A stretch of DNA of 64,000 nucleotides from SVKR01 sp963649145 (GCA_963649145.1 CAVJGI010000001.1:13158-77157), one strand, 5' to 3'. Counted from the stretch's first letter, positions 34,671 through 43,798 are shown. Notes: generated by a model from the letters alone, not told the origin. Numbers and translations: made by a program.

Positions 34671-36176
34671 ATGGAGGTCAAGCTGAGCGCCGCGGCGGTG
34701 GACTGCTGCCGCCGGGTCTATTCGCAGACGGTCAGAAAAGAGGAGAGCATGGACTCGGTCGTGCCGGACACGCTGCCGGATATCGGGGAGGTGCTCTGCA
34801 CGACGGGCGACGTGCTCATCCGCAGCAAGGACGTCGCTGCGGGGCGGCTGCGCATCGAGGCGAACGTCCCCGCGCGCGTCTGCTGCGTGCCGGAGGAGGG
34901 CGGCGTGCCGTTTTTGCTGGACGTGAACGTCCCGCTCGCGCTCACCGCGGAGGACGCCGCGATCCCGGAGGGTGGGCTCTGCACCGCGGAGCTGCGCCTC
35001 GCCGCGCTGGACACGCGCGTTTTAAACCCGCGCAAGGTCTCCGTCCGCGCGGAGGTGGAGTTTTCCGTCGCCTGCTACGAGTGCGCAAAGCGCAGCGTCT
35101 GCGCCGCGCCGGAGACGGCGGAGGCGGGCATCCAGACCCGCGAGCGCGAGCTCAGCTTCTCCGCCGTCGCGTCCGTGACGGAGAAGACCTTCGTCCTCAC
35201 CGACGAGCTCGAACCGCCGGAGGGCGTCGCGGCGCAGCGTATCGTGGGGCAGAAGACGCGCGTGGAGACCGAGGAGGTGCGCACGGTCGGCAGCAAGATC
35301 GTCGTGAAGGGCAGGGCGGAGAGCCGCCTGCTCGTGCTCGACGAGCGCGGCGGCATCGCCGCGGCGGAGTTTTCCACACCCTTTTCCCAGATCATCGAGG
35401 CGGAGCGGCTGCCGGACGAGGCGCTCGTGACGGTCGCCATCCAGCCGAGCGGGAGCTATTACGAGCTGACCGCCGCCGGGCGCGTGGAGATGGAGCTCCA
35501 CCTCGTCGCGCAGGCGACGGTGCGCGGAACGGAGACACTCCGCTGCCTCACCGACGCTTACAGCAACGCCTTCGCCGTCGAGAGCGAGCGCAGCGCGGAG
35601 ACCTTCTCGCTCATCCGGCGCGAGACCGTGCTCCACGGCGCGCTGCGCGCCCCATTCCCGACCGCGGAGATGCCGGCGGAGATCGTGACGGTCTGTGCCT
35701 CGGCGTGCGTGCCGGTCGTGAGCGGTGGGAGCGTGACGCTGCCGCTCAGCGTGCTCCTCGTCTGGCGCACCGCGGCGGGCAGCGTCTGCGCCGCGCGGCG
35801 CAGCTTTTCGCTGGACTGCTCCGCCGAGCTCGGCGAGGGGGAGCGGCTTGAGATCGTATCCGCGGAGCTCACGGAGGTCTCCGCCGTGCCGTCGGACGGC
35901 GGGGCGGAGGTGCGCGTCGCGGCGGCGCTCCATGCGCTGCTGCGCACGGAGGAGACCGTGCAGTGCATCACGGCGCTGCGCTATGACGAGACCGCGCCGC
36001 TGGAGACCGCCGCGCGCCCGACGCTCGTGCTCCTGCGCGCCGACAGCAGCGCCGATCTCTGGACGATCGCGCGCGAAAACTGCTCGACCGTCGCCGCGAT
36101 CCGCGAGGCAAACCGCCTCGACGAAGCACCCGAAGGCTGGTCGAGGCTGCTGCTCATCCCGAAAACCCTGTCGTAA
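34671..36176 (+). CDS. SPOCS (DUF3794) and LysM-like domain protein, SipL-like
   Basis: This 501-residue protein carries DUF3794/SPOCS segments and ends in a LysM-like module (ADLWTIARENCSTVAAIREANRL, about 455-480), the layout of SipL, the SpoIVA-interacting coat assembly protein of Clostridioides. SPOCS-like stretches start near residues 25 (VVPDTLPDIGEVLCTTGDV), 170 and 315. It probably acts in spore coat encasement. AAGGAGAG precedes the ATG. It is alone, with yebC downstream under its own promoter. Orthology to SipL is inferred from domain order only. Confidence 0.82.
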   Translation: MEVKLSAAAVDCCRRVYSQTVRKEESMDSVVPDTLPDIGEVLCTTGDVLIRSKDVAAGRLRIEANVPARVCCVPEEGGVPFLLDVNVPLALTAEDAAIPEGGLCTAELRLAALDTRVLNPRKVSVRAEVEFSVACYECAKRSVCAAPETAEAGIQTRERELSFSAVASVTEKTFVLTDELEPPEGVAAQRIVGQKTRVETEEVRTVGSKIVVKGRAESRLLVLDERGGIAAAEFSTPFSQIIEAERLPDEALVTVAIQPSGSYYELTAAGRVEMELHLVAQATVRGTETLRCLTDAYSNAFAVESERSAETFSLIRRETVLHGALRAPFPTAEMPAEIVTVCASACVPVVSGGSVTLPLSVLLVWRTAAGSVCAARRSFSLDCSAELGEGERLEIVSAELTEVSAVPSDGGAEVRVAAALHALLRTEETVQCITALRYDETAPLETAARPTLVLLRADSSADLWTIARENCSTVAAIREANRLDEAPEGWSRLLLIPKTLS

Positions 36177-36190
36177 ACGCGCTTTGCCTC

Positions 36191-36219
36191 TTGCCATGTC
36201 GGAATGTTTGTGCTAAAAT
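36191..36219 (+). promoter_or_regulatory. Promoter of yebC
   Basis: TTGCCA (36191-36196), a 17-base spacer and TAAAAT (36214-36219) with an extended -10 TG. It lies 38 bases before the start codon. Confidence 0.75.
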
Positions 36220-36256
36220 ATATAAGCTAATTTTTATACAAGGGGCTGTGAGATAC

Positions 36257-36997
36257 ATGTCAGGACATTCCAAATGGCACAATATACAGAAAACCAAGGG
36301 TGCCGCCGACGCAAAGCGCGCGCAGGCGTTCACCAAGATCGCGCGTGAAATGATCGTTGCGGTCAAGGAGGGCGGCAGCGGCGACCCGAACAACAACTCC
36401 CGCCTCGCCACCGTCATCGCCAAGGCCAAGGCAGCCAACATGCCGAACGACAACATCAAGCGCACCATCGAAAAGGCGCTGGGTTCCGGCAATACCGATA
36501 ACTACGAGCGCGTCACTTACGAAGGCTACGGTCCCTCCGGCGTCGCCCTGATCGTTGAGGCGATGACCGATAACCGCAACCGCACCGCCTCCGAGGTCCG
36601 GCATTATTTCGATAAATACGGCGGAAATCTTGGCGCCGCGAACTGCGTCTCTTGGTCCTTCGACCGCAAGGGCGTCATCGTCATCGACAACGAGGACGAG
36701 GAGCTCGACGAGGACACCGTGATGATGGACGCGCTGGAAGCCGGCGCGGACGATTTCGAGGCGGAGGGCGAGACCATGACCGTCTACACCGCGACCGACG
36801 CCATCGCCGCCGTCGCCGCCGCGCTGGAGGCGAAGGGCTATAAGCTCCTCTCCGCGCAGGAGGAAATGATCCCCCAGCAGGGCTACATTAAGCTCTCGAA
36901 CGAGGACGACGCCAAGAACATGCAGAAGATGCTCGACATGTTCGAGGAAAACGAGGACGTCCAGAACGTCTGGCACAACTGGGAAGACGCGGAATAA
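36257..36997 (+). CDS. YebC/PmpR family DNA-binding regulator or translation factor
   Basis: YebC proteins are conserved 240-250-residue proteins described as transcription regulators and, more recently, as translation factors that relieve ribosome stalling. The 246 residues start MSGHSKWHNIQKTKGAADAK and contain YEGYGPSGVALIVEAMTDNRNRT and FDRKGVI, the family hallmarks. The longer frame from 36191 begins inside the promoter. A strong terminator follows. Confidence 0.95.
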   Translation: MSGHSKWHNIQKTKGAADAKRAQAFTKIAREMIVAVKEGGSGDPNNNSRLATVIAKAKAANMPNDNIKRTIEKALGSGNTDNYERVTYEGYGPSGVALIVEAMTDNRNRTASEVRHYFDKYGGNLGAANCVSWSFDRKGVIVIDNEDEELDEDTVMMDALEAGADDFEAEGETMTVYTATDAIAAVAAALEAKGYKLLSAQEEMIPQQGYIKLSNEDDAKNMQKMLDMFEENEDVQNVWHNWEDAE

Positions 36998-37009
36998 ATT
37001 CAAATAAAA

Positions 37010-37043
37010 AAAACCGGAGCTGCCGTCGGCAGCTCCGGTTTTT
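37010..37043. terminator. Bidirectional terminator between yebC and the MATE gene
   Basis: AAAACCGGAGCTGCC (37010-37024), loop GTC, GGCAGCTCCGGTTTT (37028-37042), plus a further T. The A-run on the left gives a T-run for the convergent minus-strand operon. Confidence 0.9.
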
Positions 37044-37062
37044 GCTTTAAGCTTTAATGACT

Positions 37063-38436
37063 TTATTCTGCTTGCTCCACGAGGCGCTTGCGCTTTTTCC
37101 AAGCGCCGGAGTAGTAATAGATCATGTCGATGGAGATCGGTCCGAGACGGGCGAGGGCGTCGCCGAGGAGGAAGCCGAGGACGCCGAGGTCGCAGGCGTA
37201 GGCGAAGAAAAAGCTGAAGCCCACGCGCAGGACGAGCCCGTCCAAAATGCCGCCGATCATGCTGAGCAGCGTGAAGCCCGTGCCGGTGACGACGGCGTCA
37301 TAGAACAGCAGCGAGGAGAGCAGATAGATCAGGCAGATCACGGGCATAAAGCGCGGCGCAAAGTCGATGACTGCCTCGTCGGGCGTGAAAAGACCGAAAA
37401 TAAAGCGCGGGAACGCGAGCGAGACGGCGGAGAGCAGCAGCGAAAACGCGATCGTGAGCACCGCCGTGCAGCGCAGGATGGTCTTCACGCGGTCGCGCCG
37501 CTCCGCGCCGATGTTCTGCGCCACGAGCGTGCTGCCCGACTGCATGACGGAGGAGGAGAAGATGTTCGCGAGGTGATAGAACTTGTCGCTGATAGAGTAA
37601 GCGGCGGATTCGTTGAGACCGAAGAGGTTTACATAACCCATCATCACGAGCTGCGTGCCGGTGATGAAAATGCTCCGCAGCGCAACGGGCAGACCGAGAC
37701 GGACCATCAGCCAGAGCTTTTTCCAGTCCACGGCGAACGAGCGCAGGCGGAAATCAAAGCCGAAGCGCTCGCGCCGGCGGTAGAGGAAGGCGACGGAAAA
37801 CGCGAGCGAGAGCCCCTGACCGAGCACGGTGGCGACGGCGGTGCCCGCCGCGCCCATCTCGAAGGCGACGACGAAGAGCAGATCGCCGACAAGGTTGAAG
37901 CCCGCGGCGACGGCGATGAAGATGAGCGGGCGCTTGCTGTCGCCCATGCCGCGCAGGACGGAGCTCACAGCGTTATAGCCGAAGATGAGCGGCAGACCGA
38001 TGCTCGTGATGCGCAGATAATCGAGTGCGCCGTCAAAGGCGTCAGCGGGCGTGTTCAGCAGCGTGAGGATATCGCGCGCGAAGAAGAGCGTTCCCGCGGT
38101 GCAGACGACGGAGAGCGCCGCCATCTCGGTCAGCAGCGTGCCGATCGTGGCGTTATACTCGTCGCGCCGGTGCGCGCCGGCGAGCTGGGAGATCAGGATC
38201 TGCCCGCCGCCGGCAAAGCCGAGCCCGATATTCGTGAACACATTCAGCATCTTGCCGCCCATCGAGACGGCGACGATACCCGTGCTGCCGACGAACTGGC
38301 CGATGATGATCGTGTCCACCATATTGTAGATGCTGTTCAGCAGATTCGCGAGCAGAAAGGGCACGAAAAAGCGCAGCAACATCGGCATAACGGCGCCCTC
38401 GGTGAAATCGGTGCCGAGGCTTTTATGCTCCGTCAT
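37063..38436 (-). CDS. MATE family efflux transporter
   Basis: A multidrug and toxin extrusion type exporter (sodium or proton antiport) in the inner membrane. The 457 residues give about 12 hydrophobic segments in two halves. Typical motifs are PFLLANLLNSIYNMVDTIIIG near the start, GGGQILISQLAGAHRR, and the mirrored SSVMQSGSTLVAQNIGAERR in the second half. It is the last gene of a minus-strand operon and its start overlaps the stop of the hydrolase gene by four bases. Substrate unknown. Confidence 0.93.
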   Translation of the reverse strand: MTEHKSLGTDFTEGAVMPMLLRFFVPFLLANLLNSIYNMVDTIIIGQFVGSTGIVAVSMGGKMLNVFTNIGLGFAGGGQILISQLAGAHRRDEYNATIGTLLTEMAALSVVCTAGTLFFARDILTLLNTPADAFDGALDYLRITSIGLPLIFGYNAVSSVLRGMGDSKRPLIFIAVAAGFNLVGDLLFVVAFEMGAAGTAVATVLGQGLSLAFSVAFLYRRRERFGFDFRLRSFAVDWKKLWLMVRLGLPVALRSIFITGTQLVMMGYVNLFGLNESAAYSISDKFYHLANIFSSSVMQSGSTLVAQNIGAERRDRVKTILRCTAVLTIAFSLLLSAVSLAFPRFIFGLFTPDEAVIDFAPRFMPVICLIYLLSSLLFYDAVVTGTGFTLLSMIGGILDGLVLRVGFSFFFAYACDLGVLGFLLGDALARLGPISIDMIYYYSGAWKKRKRLVEQAE

Positions 38437-39287
38437 GTGCGCCCTTCCTGTTCCCGGCGGTGGCGCTCGGCGCGCGCAGCCCGCATTTTCGCCATATCAA
38501 AGCGGTCCGGCTCGGTCCGGAGCGCGGTCAGAAAGCGGTCGGCGAGATCGGGCCAGATCTCCGCCTCCGTGCCCGTGCCGGGGCCGTAAGCGTGCTCGCC
38601 GGAGCCGAAAATGTGCAGCTCGCTCGCGATGCCGAGCCCCTGAAGCGCGGCGAAAAACTCCACGCTCTGCGTCATCGGAACGGCGGGGTCCGGCGCGGAG
38701 TGGAAGAGCACCGTGGGCGCGCTCTGCTCGCCGAGAAGGTTCAGAACGCTCCAGCGTTCGAGCTCCTCGCGCTCGAAAAAGCCGGGCTGACCGTAAATGG
38801 CGTTCGCCATCATCGTGAAGGCGTTCGTCAGCTCCGTGACGGCGTAGAGCAGGACGCAGGCGTCCGGCCGCAGCGTCTCCGGCTCGGCGATGCCGCGGAA
38901 AACGGCGGGGGAGTTCCAGCAGCTGCCGTAACAGGCGGCGAGATGGCCGCCCGCGCTCGCGCCGCAGACGACGACGAAGGGACTTTCGAGCCGGAGTTCG
39001 GCGGCGTGGCTGCGGATGAACGCCACGGCGAGCGCGACTTCGCGCAGCGGGGCGGGGAAGACCGTGTGCTCCGCGCCGCAGTCGAGCGTTGGGTAGCGCA
39101 GGACAAGCGCGGCGTAGCCCAGCGCGGCGAAGCGCGCCGCGACGGGCGCGCCCTCCACCTCGGCGCAGAGCTGATAGCCGCCGCCGGGCAGGATTAGGAT
39201 CGCCGCCTTCGCCCCGCCGTCCGGCAGATAAGCGGTCAGCGCGGCGTGGGGGTCGGAAAAGGGCAGGGAAATGGGTCTTGTCTCCAT
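38433..39287 (-). CDS. Alpha/beta hydrolase (esterase/lipase-like)
   Basis: A 284-residue cytoplasmic hydrolase of the carbohydrate-esterase/xylanase-like group. The oxyanion motif LPGGGYQ is at 34-40. The nucleophile elbow GASAG puts the serine at 111. HSAPDPAVPM and GSGEHAYG supply the likely Asp and His. ATG 39287 has GAAAGGAAG about ten bases upstream. It lies 17 bases after the DUF362 gene and overlaps the MATE gene, so all are co-transcribed. Substrate unknown. Confidence 0.88.
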   Translation of the reverse strand: METRPISLPFSDPHAALTAYLPDGGAKAAILILPGGGYQLCAEVEGAPVAARFAALGYAALVLRYPTLDCGAEHTVFPAPLREVALAVAFIRSHAAELRLESPFVVVCGASAGGHLAACYGSCWNSPAVFRGIAEPETLRPDACVLLYAVTELTNAFTMMANAIYGQPGFFEREELERWSVLNLLGEQSAPTVLFHSAPDPAVPMTQSVEFFAALQGLGIASELHIFGSGEHAYGPGTGTEAEIWPDLADRFLTALRTEPDRFDMAKMRAARAERHRREQEGRT

Positions 39288-39304
39288 TTTTTGTTCGCTT
39301 CCTT

Positions 39305-40471
39305 TCAAACGCTCCGCTGGGTGTGGCGGAGTGCAAAATCGCCGAGGGCGCTGCGCCGGGCAGAGAGCGCGCCCACGGGGCAGAATTCCTGACAGCAGAA
39401 GCAGCGGATGCAGGCTCCGCGGTCGATGCGCGGGCGCTTTTTCACGAGCGCGATCGCCTTTGCGGGGCAGAGTCCGGCACATTTTCCGCAGCCGACGCAT
39501 TTTTTCGCGTCCAGCCGCGGGCGGACGGCGAGGATATCCTTCGCCGCGCGGTTCAGCACGCCGCCGAGCCCGCGGTCGGCGAGGAAGTGCTCCATCCCGG
39601 CGTCCGCACTCGCAGTGTCGAAGTCCGGCGCGCGGAAGGGCGCAAGGTCGCCGATGACCGGGACGAGCGCCGCCGTTTCCGGTGCAAAGCCGCGCCGCGC
39701 GGCGGCGGCGAGGGTCGGCACCTGCGCGCGGGTAAGCCCGATGAGGTCGGCGCAGACGAGGTCGAGCGTGTAGGGGCTCTCCGAGGCAAAAAGCGCGCCC
39801 AGATGCCGCGGCGTGCCCGCCGTGGGACCGTTGCCCTCCATCGCGTCCACGGCGTCGACGATGTTCACGGCGGGGCGGAAATATTCGTTTAAGTCCAACA
39901 GCATGTCGGCGAACTGTGCGTAGTCCGGAAAGCGGTAATGGTACGCGGGCTTCGTGAGTCCCGGCACCGCGCCGAAGAGGTTTTTCACGGCGCAGGAGAG
40001 CCCCATCATACCGTGGCTTTTCAGCTTGCAGAAGTTCACGATGAGGTCCCCGCCGTCCAGCCAGCCGGTGTAGTCAAAGTCGCGCAGCCGGGCGGCGTCG
40101 GGGTATTCCGCCCGCTTTACGGAAAAATCGCCGTTCAGCGCCGCGCCGCAGCCGCGCAGCCCCGTTGCGCTGTAAACGCCCTCCAGATAGCCGCGCGTGA
40201 AAGGTCCGCCGGGGGAGTCCCCGACCGTCACGGACGCGCCGCGCGCGGTGAGATACTCCGTCAGCGCCGCGAGCAGCGCCGGATGGGTCGTCGCCGCCTT
40301 TTCCGGGCGCAGCGCCGTCACGAGGTTGGCCTTCACGAGCACCCGCGCGCCGGGCTGGACGTCCCGCAGGGCGGGGAAGCGGTCCGCCAGCTCCGCGACG
40401 GCGGCGCGGCAGCGCTCCGGCGAATAGTCCGCGCAGGGCGCGGCGTAAACGGGCGTCAGCGGGTCTCTCAT
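39305..40471 (-). CDS. DUF362 domain protein with two [4Fe-4S] ferredoxin motifs
   Basis: The 388-residue protein has the DUF362 domain (about 10-300) with LVKANLVTALRPEKAATTHP, FCKLKSHGMMGLSCAVKN and a C-terminal ferredoxin pair. Its cluster ligands are C325/C328/C331/C335 and C354/C357/C360/C364. DUF362 proteins are iron-sulfur proteins of poorly known function in anaerobes. It is coupled to the MBL-fold gene (ATGA overlap). The reaction is not known. Confidence 0.9.
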   Translation of the reverse strand: MRDPLTPVYAAPCADYSPERCRAAVAELADRFPALRDVQPGARVLVKANLVTALRPEKAATTHPALLAALTEYLTARGASVTVGDSPGGPFTRGYLEGVYSATGLRGCGAALNGDFSVKRAEYPDAARLRDFDYTGWLDGGDLIVNFCKLKSHGMMGLSCAVKNLFGAVPGLTKPAYHYRFPDYAQFADMLLDLNEYFRPAVNIVDAVDAMEGNGPTAGTPRHLGALFASESPYTLDLVCADLIGLTRAQVPTLAAAARRGFAPETAALVPVIGDLAPFRAPDFDTASADAGMEHFLADRGLGGVLNRAAKDILAVRPRLDAKKCVGCGKCAGLCPAKAIALVKKRPRIDRGACIRCFCCQEFCPVGALSARRSALGDFALRHTQRSV

Positions 40472-41292
40472 ACGATCTCAAATACTCTGCCGCAGGACAT
40501 GGGATGCAGACGTCCGGGCAGATACTCCTCTAAAATCTGATAGGGCTGTGCGCCGGTGCAGTGACCGGTGTAATAAACGGTGTTCGGATACGCGGCGAGG
40601 CGCTCGCCGACGGCGCGGATGAGCGATTCCGGCTCGTCGGTCCCCGTGCCGGGGCGGGTGAGGTGGAAGCCGGCGAAAACGGCGTCCGGCGCGCGCCCGG
40701 CGAGCTCCGCGGCGCGGCCTATGATGTTCACGATCCCCCGGTGGGCGCAGCCCGCGAGCAGCACGAGCAGCCCGCTTTCCTCAAGGAGCAGGTTCTGCTC
40801 ATGCCCGAAGTCGTCCGGGTGCCCCGCCTCGCGGAAGGAGGCGAAGGAGCCGGAGAGCAGCACCTTCCCCGGTTCGTCGGAGAAGAGCGTCAGCCCCGGC
40901 GCGAGCTGCTCCAGCGGCTCCGTGAAGCGCAGCCGCGCAGCGAAGCGCTTATCGAGGGCGGGGGAGACGCCGACGTTCTCCTCGCTGCCGTCCGGACACA
41001 GCGCGCCATGGGGCTCCAGCGCACTCCGACGCAGACAGAGCACCGCGCGCCCGTTCCGCTCCAGAAACGCCTCCATCCCGCCGGAATGGTCATAGTGGCC
41101 GTGGGAGAGCACGGCGAGGTCCGCCGAAGCGAGGTCCACGCCGAGCGCCGCGGCGTTTTTCACCAGCAGCGCGCCGTCCGGACCGGCGTCAAAAAGAATG
41201 CGGTGCCCCGCGGCTTCCACAAAAAGGCTGAGCCCATGGGCGCAAGCCACCGGACCCGCCGCGCTGTTTTCCATCAGAACCGTCAGTTTCAT
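40468..41292 (-). CDS. MBL-fold metallohydrolase
   Basis: A metallo-beta-lactamase-fold protein of 274 residues, resembling the group annotated as dihydropterin-aminobenzene 5'-phosphate synthase-like. The metal motif H64-x-H66-x-D68-H69 (SHGHYDHSGG) is intact, followed by the GCAHRGIVNI and YYTGHCTG segments. The ATG at 41292 has GGAGG six bases upstream; the open frame extends further but lies in the promoter. First gene of the four-gene minus-strand operon. Substrate unknown. Confidence 0.9.
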   Translation of the reverse strand: MKLTVLMENSAAGPVACAHGLSLFVEAAGHRILFDAGPDGALLVKNAAALGVDLASADLAVLSHGHYDHSGGMEAFLERNGRAVLCLRRSALEPHGALCPDGSEENVGVSPALDKRFAARLRFTEPLEQLAPGLTLFSDEPGKVLLSGSFASFREAGHPDDFGHEQNLLLEESGLLVLLAGCAHRGIVNIIGRAAELAGRAPDAVFAGFHLTRPGTGTDEPESLIRAVGERLAAYPNTVYYTGHCTGAQPYQILEEYLPGRLHPMSCGRVFEIV

Positions 41293-41319
41293 GTCTTGCC
41301 TCCGCGTTTGTTTTGTAAT

Positions 41320-41348
41320 ATTATACATGATACCGGACAAAAAATCAA
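41320..41348 (-). promoter_or_regulatory. Promoter of the MBL-DUF362-hydrolase-MATE operon
   Basis: TTGATT (41348-41343), a 17-base spacer and TATAAT (41325-41320) on the minus strand, 28 bases before the first start codon. Confidence 0.82.
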
Positions 41349-41415
41349 AGATTTCCGTTGCGGTGCGGCGGATTTTTTGGTAGAATCAAGAAAAAACGGG
41401 GAGTGGATGCGAAAA

Positions 41416-41784
41416 ATGGCCTATTCTGTCACAGCCGGGACCGGCGCACTTACGGTGCGGGCGGACGCTGTCCGCTGCGGCGCGGACCTCGCCGTCGCGG
41501 TCACGGGCGGCACGGGACCGCATATCGGCGCGTCGGCGCTCGGCGAATATGAGCCGGAGCGCGGGAGCGCCACGGTGAGCTGCATCACCGTCCGCACTCA
41601 CCAGGACGACCGCGTGGCGTGCCGCTTCGCAAAGCGCCTCGCCGCCGCGCTCGGCTGCACGGTCTCCGTCAGCGCCGGGCTGCATGTCGACGGCGCGGGC
41701 GAGACGGAGATCGCCGCGCTGGTGGAAAACAGCGAGCGCTGTCTCGATAAGCTGCTCGCGGAGCTGAAGGAGGACAAAATATGA
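41416..41784 (+). CDS. LpdD-like prenylated-flavin chaperone family protein
   Basis: The 122 residues resemble LpdD, the small partner protein of gallate/aromatic decarboxylase systems, thought to help load prenylated FMN. Visible hallmarks are DLAVAVTGGTGPHIGAS (24-40), SATVSCITVRTHQDD and VSAGLHVDGAGETEIAALVEN (84-104). ATG 41416 is chosen; an in-frame ATG at 41407 lies only three bases after the GGGGAG. The stop overlaps the ubiX start (ATGA), which fits a flavin-handling role. No UbiD-type decarboxylase is adjacent. The assignment is from motif memory and context. Confidence 0.72.
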   Translation: MAYSVTAGTGALTVRADAVRCGADLAVAVTGGTGPHIGASALGEYEPERGSATVSCITVRTHQDDRVACRFAKRLAAALGCTVSVSAGLHVDGAGETEIAALVENSERCLDKLLAELKEDKI

Positions 41785-42335
41785 GACTGATCGTCGGGAT
41801 CTCCGGCGCGAGCGGCGTTATCATGGGCCGCCGCCTGCTGGAAACGCTGCGCGAGAGCGCAGATGCGGAGATCCACCTCATCGTGACGGAGGCGGCGGAG
41901 CGCACATGGGCACTGGAGTGCGATAAGCCCATCCGGGAGCTCTATGACCTCGCGGACGTCGTTTACGATAACCACGACCTCGCCGCCGCGGTCGCGAGCG
42001 GCTCGTTCCGGACGGACGGGATGATCATCCTGCCGTGCAGCATGAAAACGCTCGCCGCTGTCGCAAACGGCTTTTCGGAAAATCTGCTCCTGCGCGCAGC
42101 GGACGTCTGTCTGAAGGAGGGGCGGCGGCTCGTGCTCTGCCCGCGCGAAATGCCGCTTGGACGCATCCACCTACGTAACCTGACCCTCGCCGCCGAAGCG
42201 GGCGCCGCCATCGTTCCTCCGATGCTGACCTTTTATAACCGCCCCACGACCGTGGACGAGCAGATCGACCACGTGATCGGCAAGGTGCTGCTCCAGTTCG
42301 GCATCGTCCCGGATAATTTCCGGGCTTGGGAATAA
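41781..42335 (+). CDS. ubiX: UbiX family flavin prenyltransferase
   Basis: UbiX attaches a dimethylallyl group to FMN to make the prenylated cofactor of UbiD-type decarboxylases. The 184 residues have the N-terminal GISGASGVIMGRRLLETL, the ILPCSMKTLAAVANGFSENLL block, REMPLGRIHLRNL and PPMLTFYNRPTTVDE, all conserved. It is coupled to the LpdD-like gene and followed by a terminator. Confidence 0.96.
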   Translation: MRLIVGISGASGVIMGRRLLETLRESADAEIHLIVTEAAERTWALECDKPIRELYDLADVVYDNHDLAAAVASGSFRTDGMIILPCSMKTLAAVANGFSENLLLRAADVCLKEGRRLVLCPREMPLGRIHLRNLTLAAEAGAAIVPPMLTFYNRPTTVDEQIDHVIGKVLLQFGIVPDNFRAWE

Positions 42336-42342
42336 ACGAAAA

Positions 42343-42382
42343 AACAGGTCTCTCCCGGACAGCAGGAGAGACCTGTTCTTTT
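42343..42382. terminator. Terminator between ubiX and uraA
   Basis: AACAGGTCTCTCC (42343-42355) pairs perfectly with GGAGAGACCTGTT (42365-42377), then CTTTT. It lies between convergent genes; on the minus strand a TTTTTTCG follows the stem. Confidence 0.88.
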
Positions 42383-42415
42383 GTTATCGTATGTTTTTCC
42401 GGATCAGGAGAGGGC

Positions 42416-43771
42416 TCACTTCTGGAGCGGGGCCTCCGTGTTGCTCTTTTTCTTGCCGCCGAGCAACACGTTGGTCAGGATGCCGAGGATGAGGGAGCAG
42501 GCGGTGGTGCGGATCTCGACCGCGCCGAAGGAGACGACCATTTCGCCGACGCCGGTGATGAAGATCACGCAGGCAACGAAGAGGTTGCGGTTCTCATTCA
42601 GGTCGACCTTCTGGAACATCTTGAAGCCGCTGACCGCGATGAAGCCGTAGAGCGTGACGCAGACGCCGCCCATCACGCAGCTGGGGATGGTCTGGAGGAA
42701 CGCCATCAGCGGGCTGACGAAGCTCACGATGATGCAGAGGACGGCGCAGCCCCAGATGCTGGTCACGGAGGCGTTGCGGGTGATGGCGACGCAGCCGATG
42801 CTCTCGCCGTAGGTGGTGTTGGGAGCGCCGCCGAAGAAGGCACCGACGATGGAGCCGATACCGTCGCCGAGGAGGGTGCGGCTCAGACCCGGCTTTTCAA
42901 GCAGGTTCACGCCGATGATGGAGCTGAGGTTCTCGTGGTCGGCGAGGTGCTCGGCGAAGACTACGAAGGCGACCGGGACGTAGGCGGTGAAGAGGGTCAG
43001 GAAGTAGGTGCCGTTCAAGTCCTTCAGACCGTTGCCGCCGAGCAGGAAGGTGAAGTCCGGCGCGGCGATGATGCCGCAGTCTTTGAAGGCGGAGTAGTCG
43101 ATGATGACGAGCGCGGGGTTATTGGTGGCGTTGCCGATGATCGCGAAGATGCTCGCCGCGGCATAGCCCGCGAGGACGCCGATGATGAAGGGGATGAGCT
43201 TGCCGAGCTTCTTGCCGAAGGTGGAGCAGAGCATTACGACCGCGAGGGTGATAAGACCGCAGATGAGCGCGACGTAGGTGCTGCCGCCGGAAACGCTGGA
43301 GCTCATCAGATCGCTGACGGCGTTGCCGGAGAGGGACAGACCGATGATCGCGACGGTGGGTCCGATAATGACGGGAGGCATCAGCTTGTCAATCCACGCG
43401 ACGCCGCAGAACTTCACGACGATCGCGATGATGACATAGACGAGACCAGCCATCGCAGCGCCGATGATGAGGCCCCAGTAGCCAGCCGCCATCGAGGCTG
43501 CGCCGCCGAAGGCGGAGCACATCGAGCCGATGAAGGCGAAGCTGGAGCCGAGGAAGACGGGGCTGGAGCTCTTGGTGAAGAGTAGGTAGACGAAGGTGCC
43601 GCAGCCCGCGCCGAAGATGGCGGCGGAGGCGGGCAGGGAGGAGCCCGTTGCGCTGTTGACGACGGCGGGAACTGCGATGGTGGCAGCCATGATCGCGAGC
43701 AGCTGCTGGATCGCGAACAGGATGATCTGCGCGAATCTGGGCTTGTCCTTGATGCCGTAGATGAGGTTCAT
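42416..43771 (-). CDS. uraA: Uracil permease (NCS2 family)
   Basis: UraA/PyrP imports uracil with protons. The 451-residue membrane protein has about 14 hydrophobic segments and the NCS2 signatures AEHLADHENLSSIIG and GGAPNTTYGESIG. It starts NLIYGIKDKPRFAQIILFAIQQLLA, typical of uracil permeases. It lies 27 bases after pyrR, within the PyrR-controlled transcript. Confidence 0.94.
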   Translation of the reverse strand: MNLIYGIKDKPRFAQIILFAIQQLLAIMAATIAVPAVVNSATGSSLPASAAIFGAGCGTFVYLLFTKSSSPVFLGSSFAFIGSMCSAFGGAASMAAGYWGLIIGAAMAGLVYVIIAIVVKFCGVAWIDKLMPPVIIGPTVAIIGLSLSGNAVSDLMSSSVSGGSTYVALICGLITLAVVMLCSTFGKKLGKLIPFIIGVLAGYAAASIFAIIGNATNNPALVIIDYSAFKDCGIIAAPDFTFLLGGNGLKDLNGTYFLTLFTAYVPVAFVVFAEHLADHENLSSIIGVNLLEKPGLSRTLLGDGIGSIVGAFFGGAPNTTYGESIGCVAITRNASVTSIWGCAVLCIIVSFVSPLMAFLQTIPSCVMGGVCVTLYGFIAVSGFKMFQKVDLNENRNLFVACVIFITGVGEMVVSFGAVEIRTTACSLILGILTNVLLGGKKKSNTEAPLQK

Positions 43772-43798
43772 ACGATTTTTCTCCTTTTCCTTTTTGGT

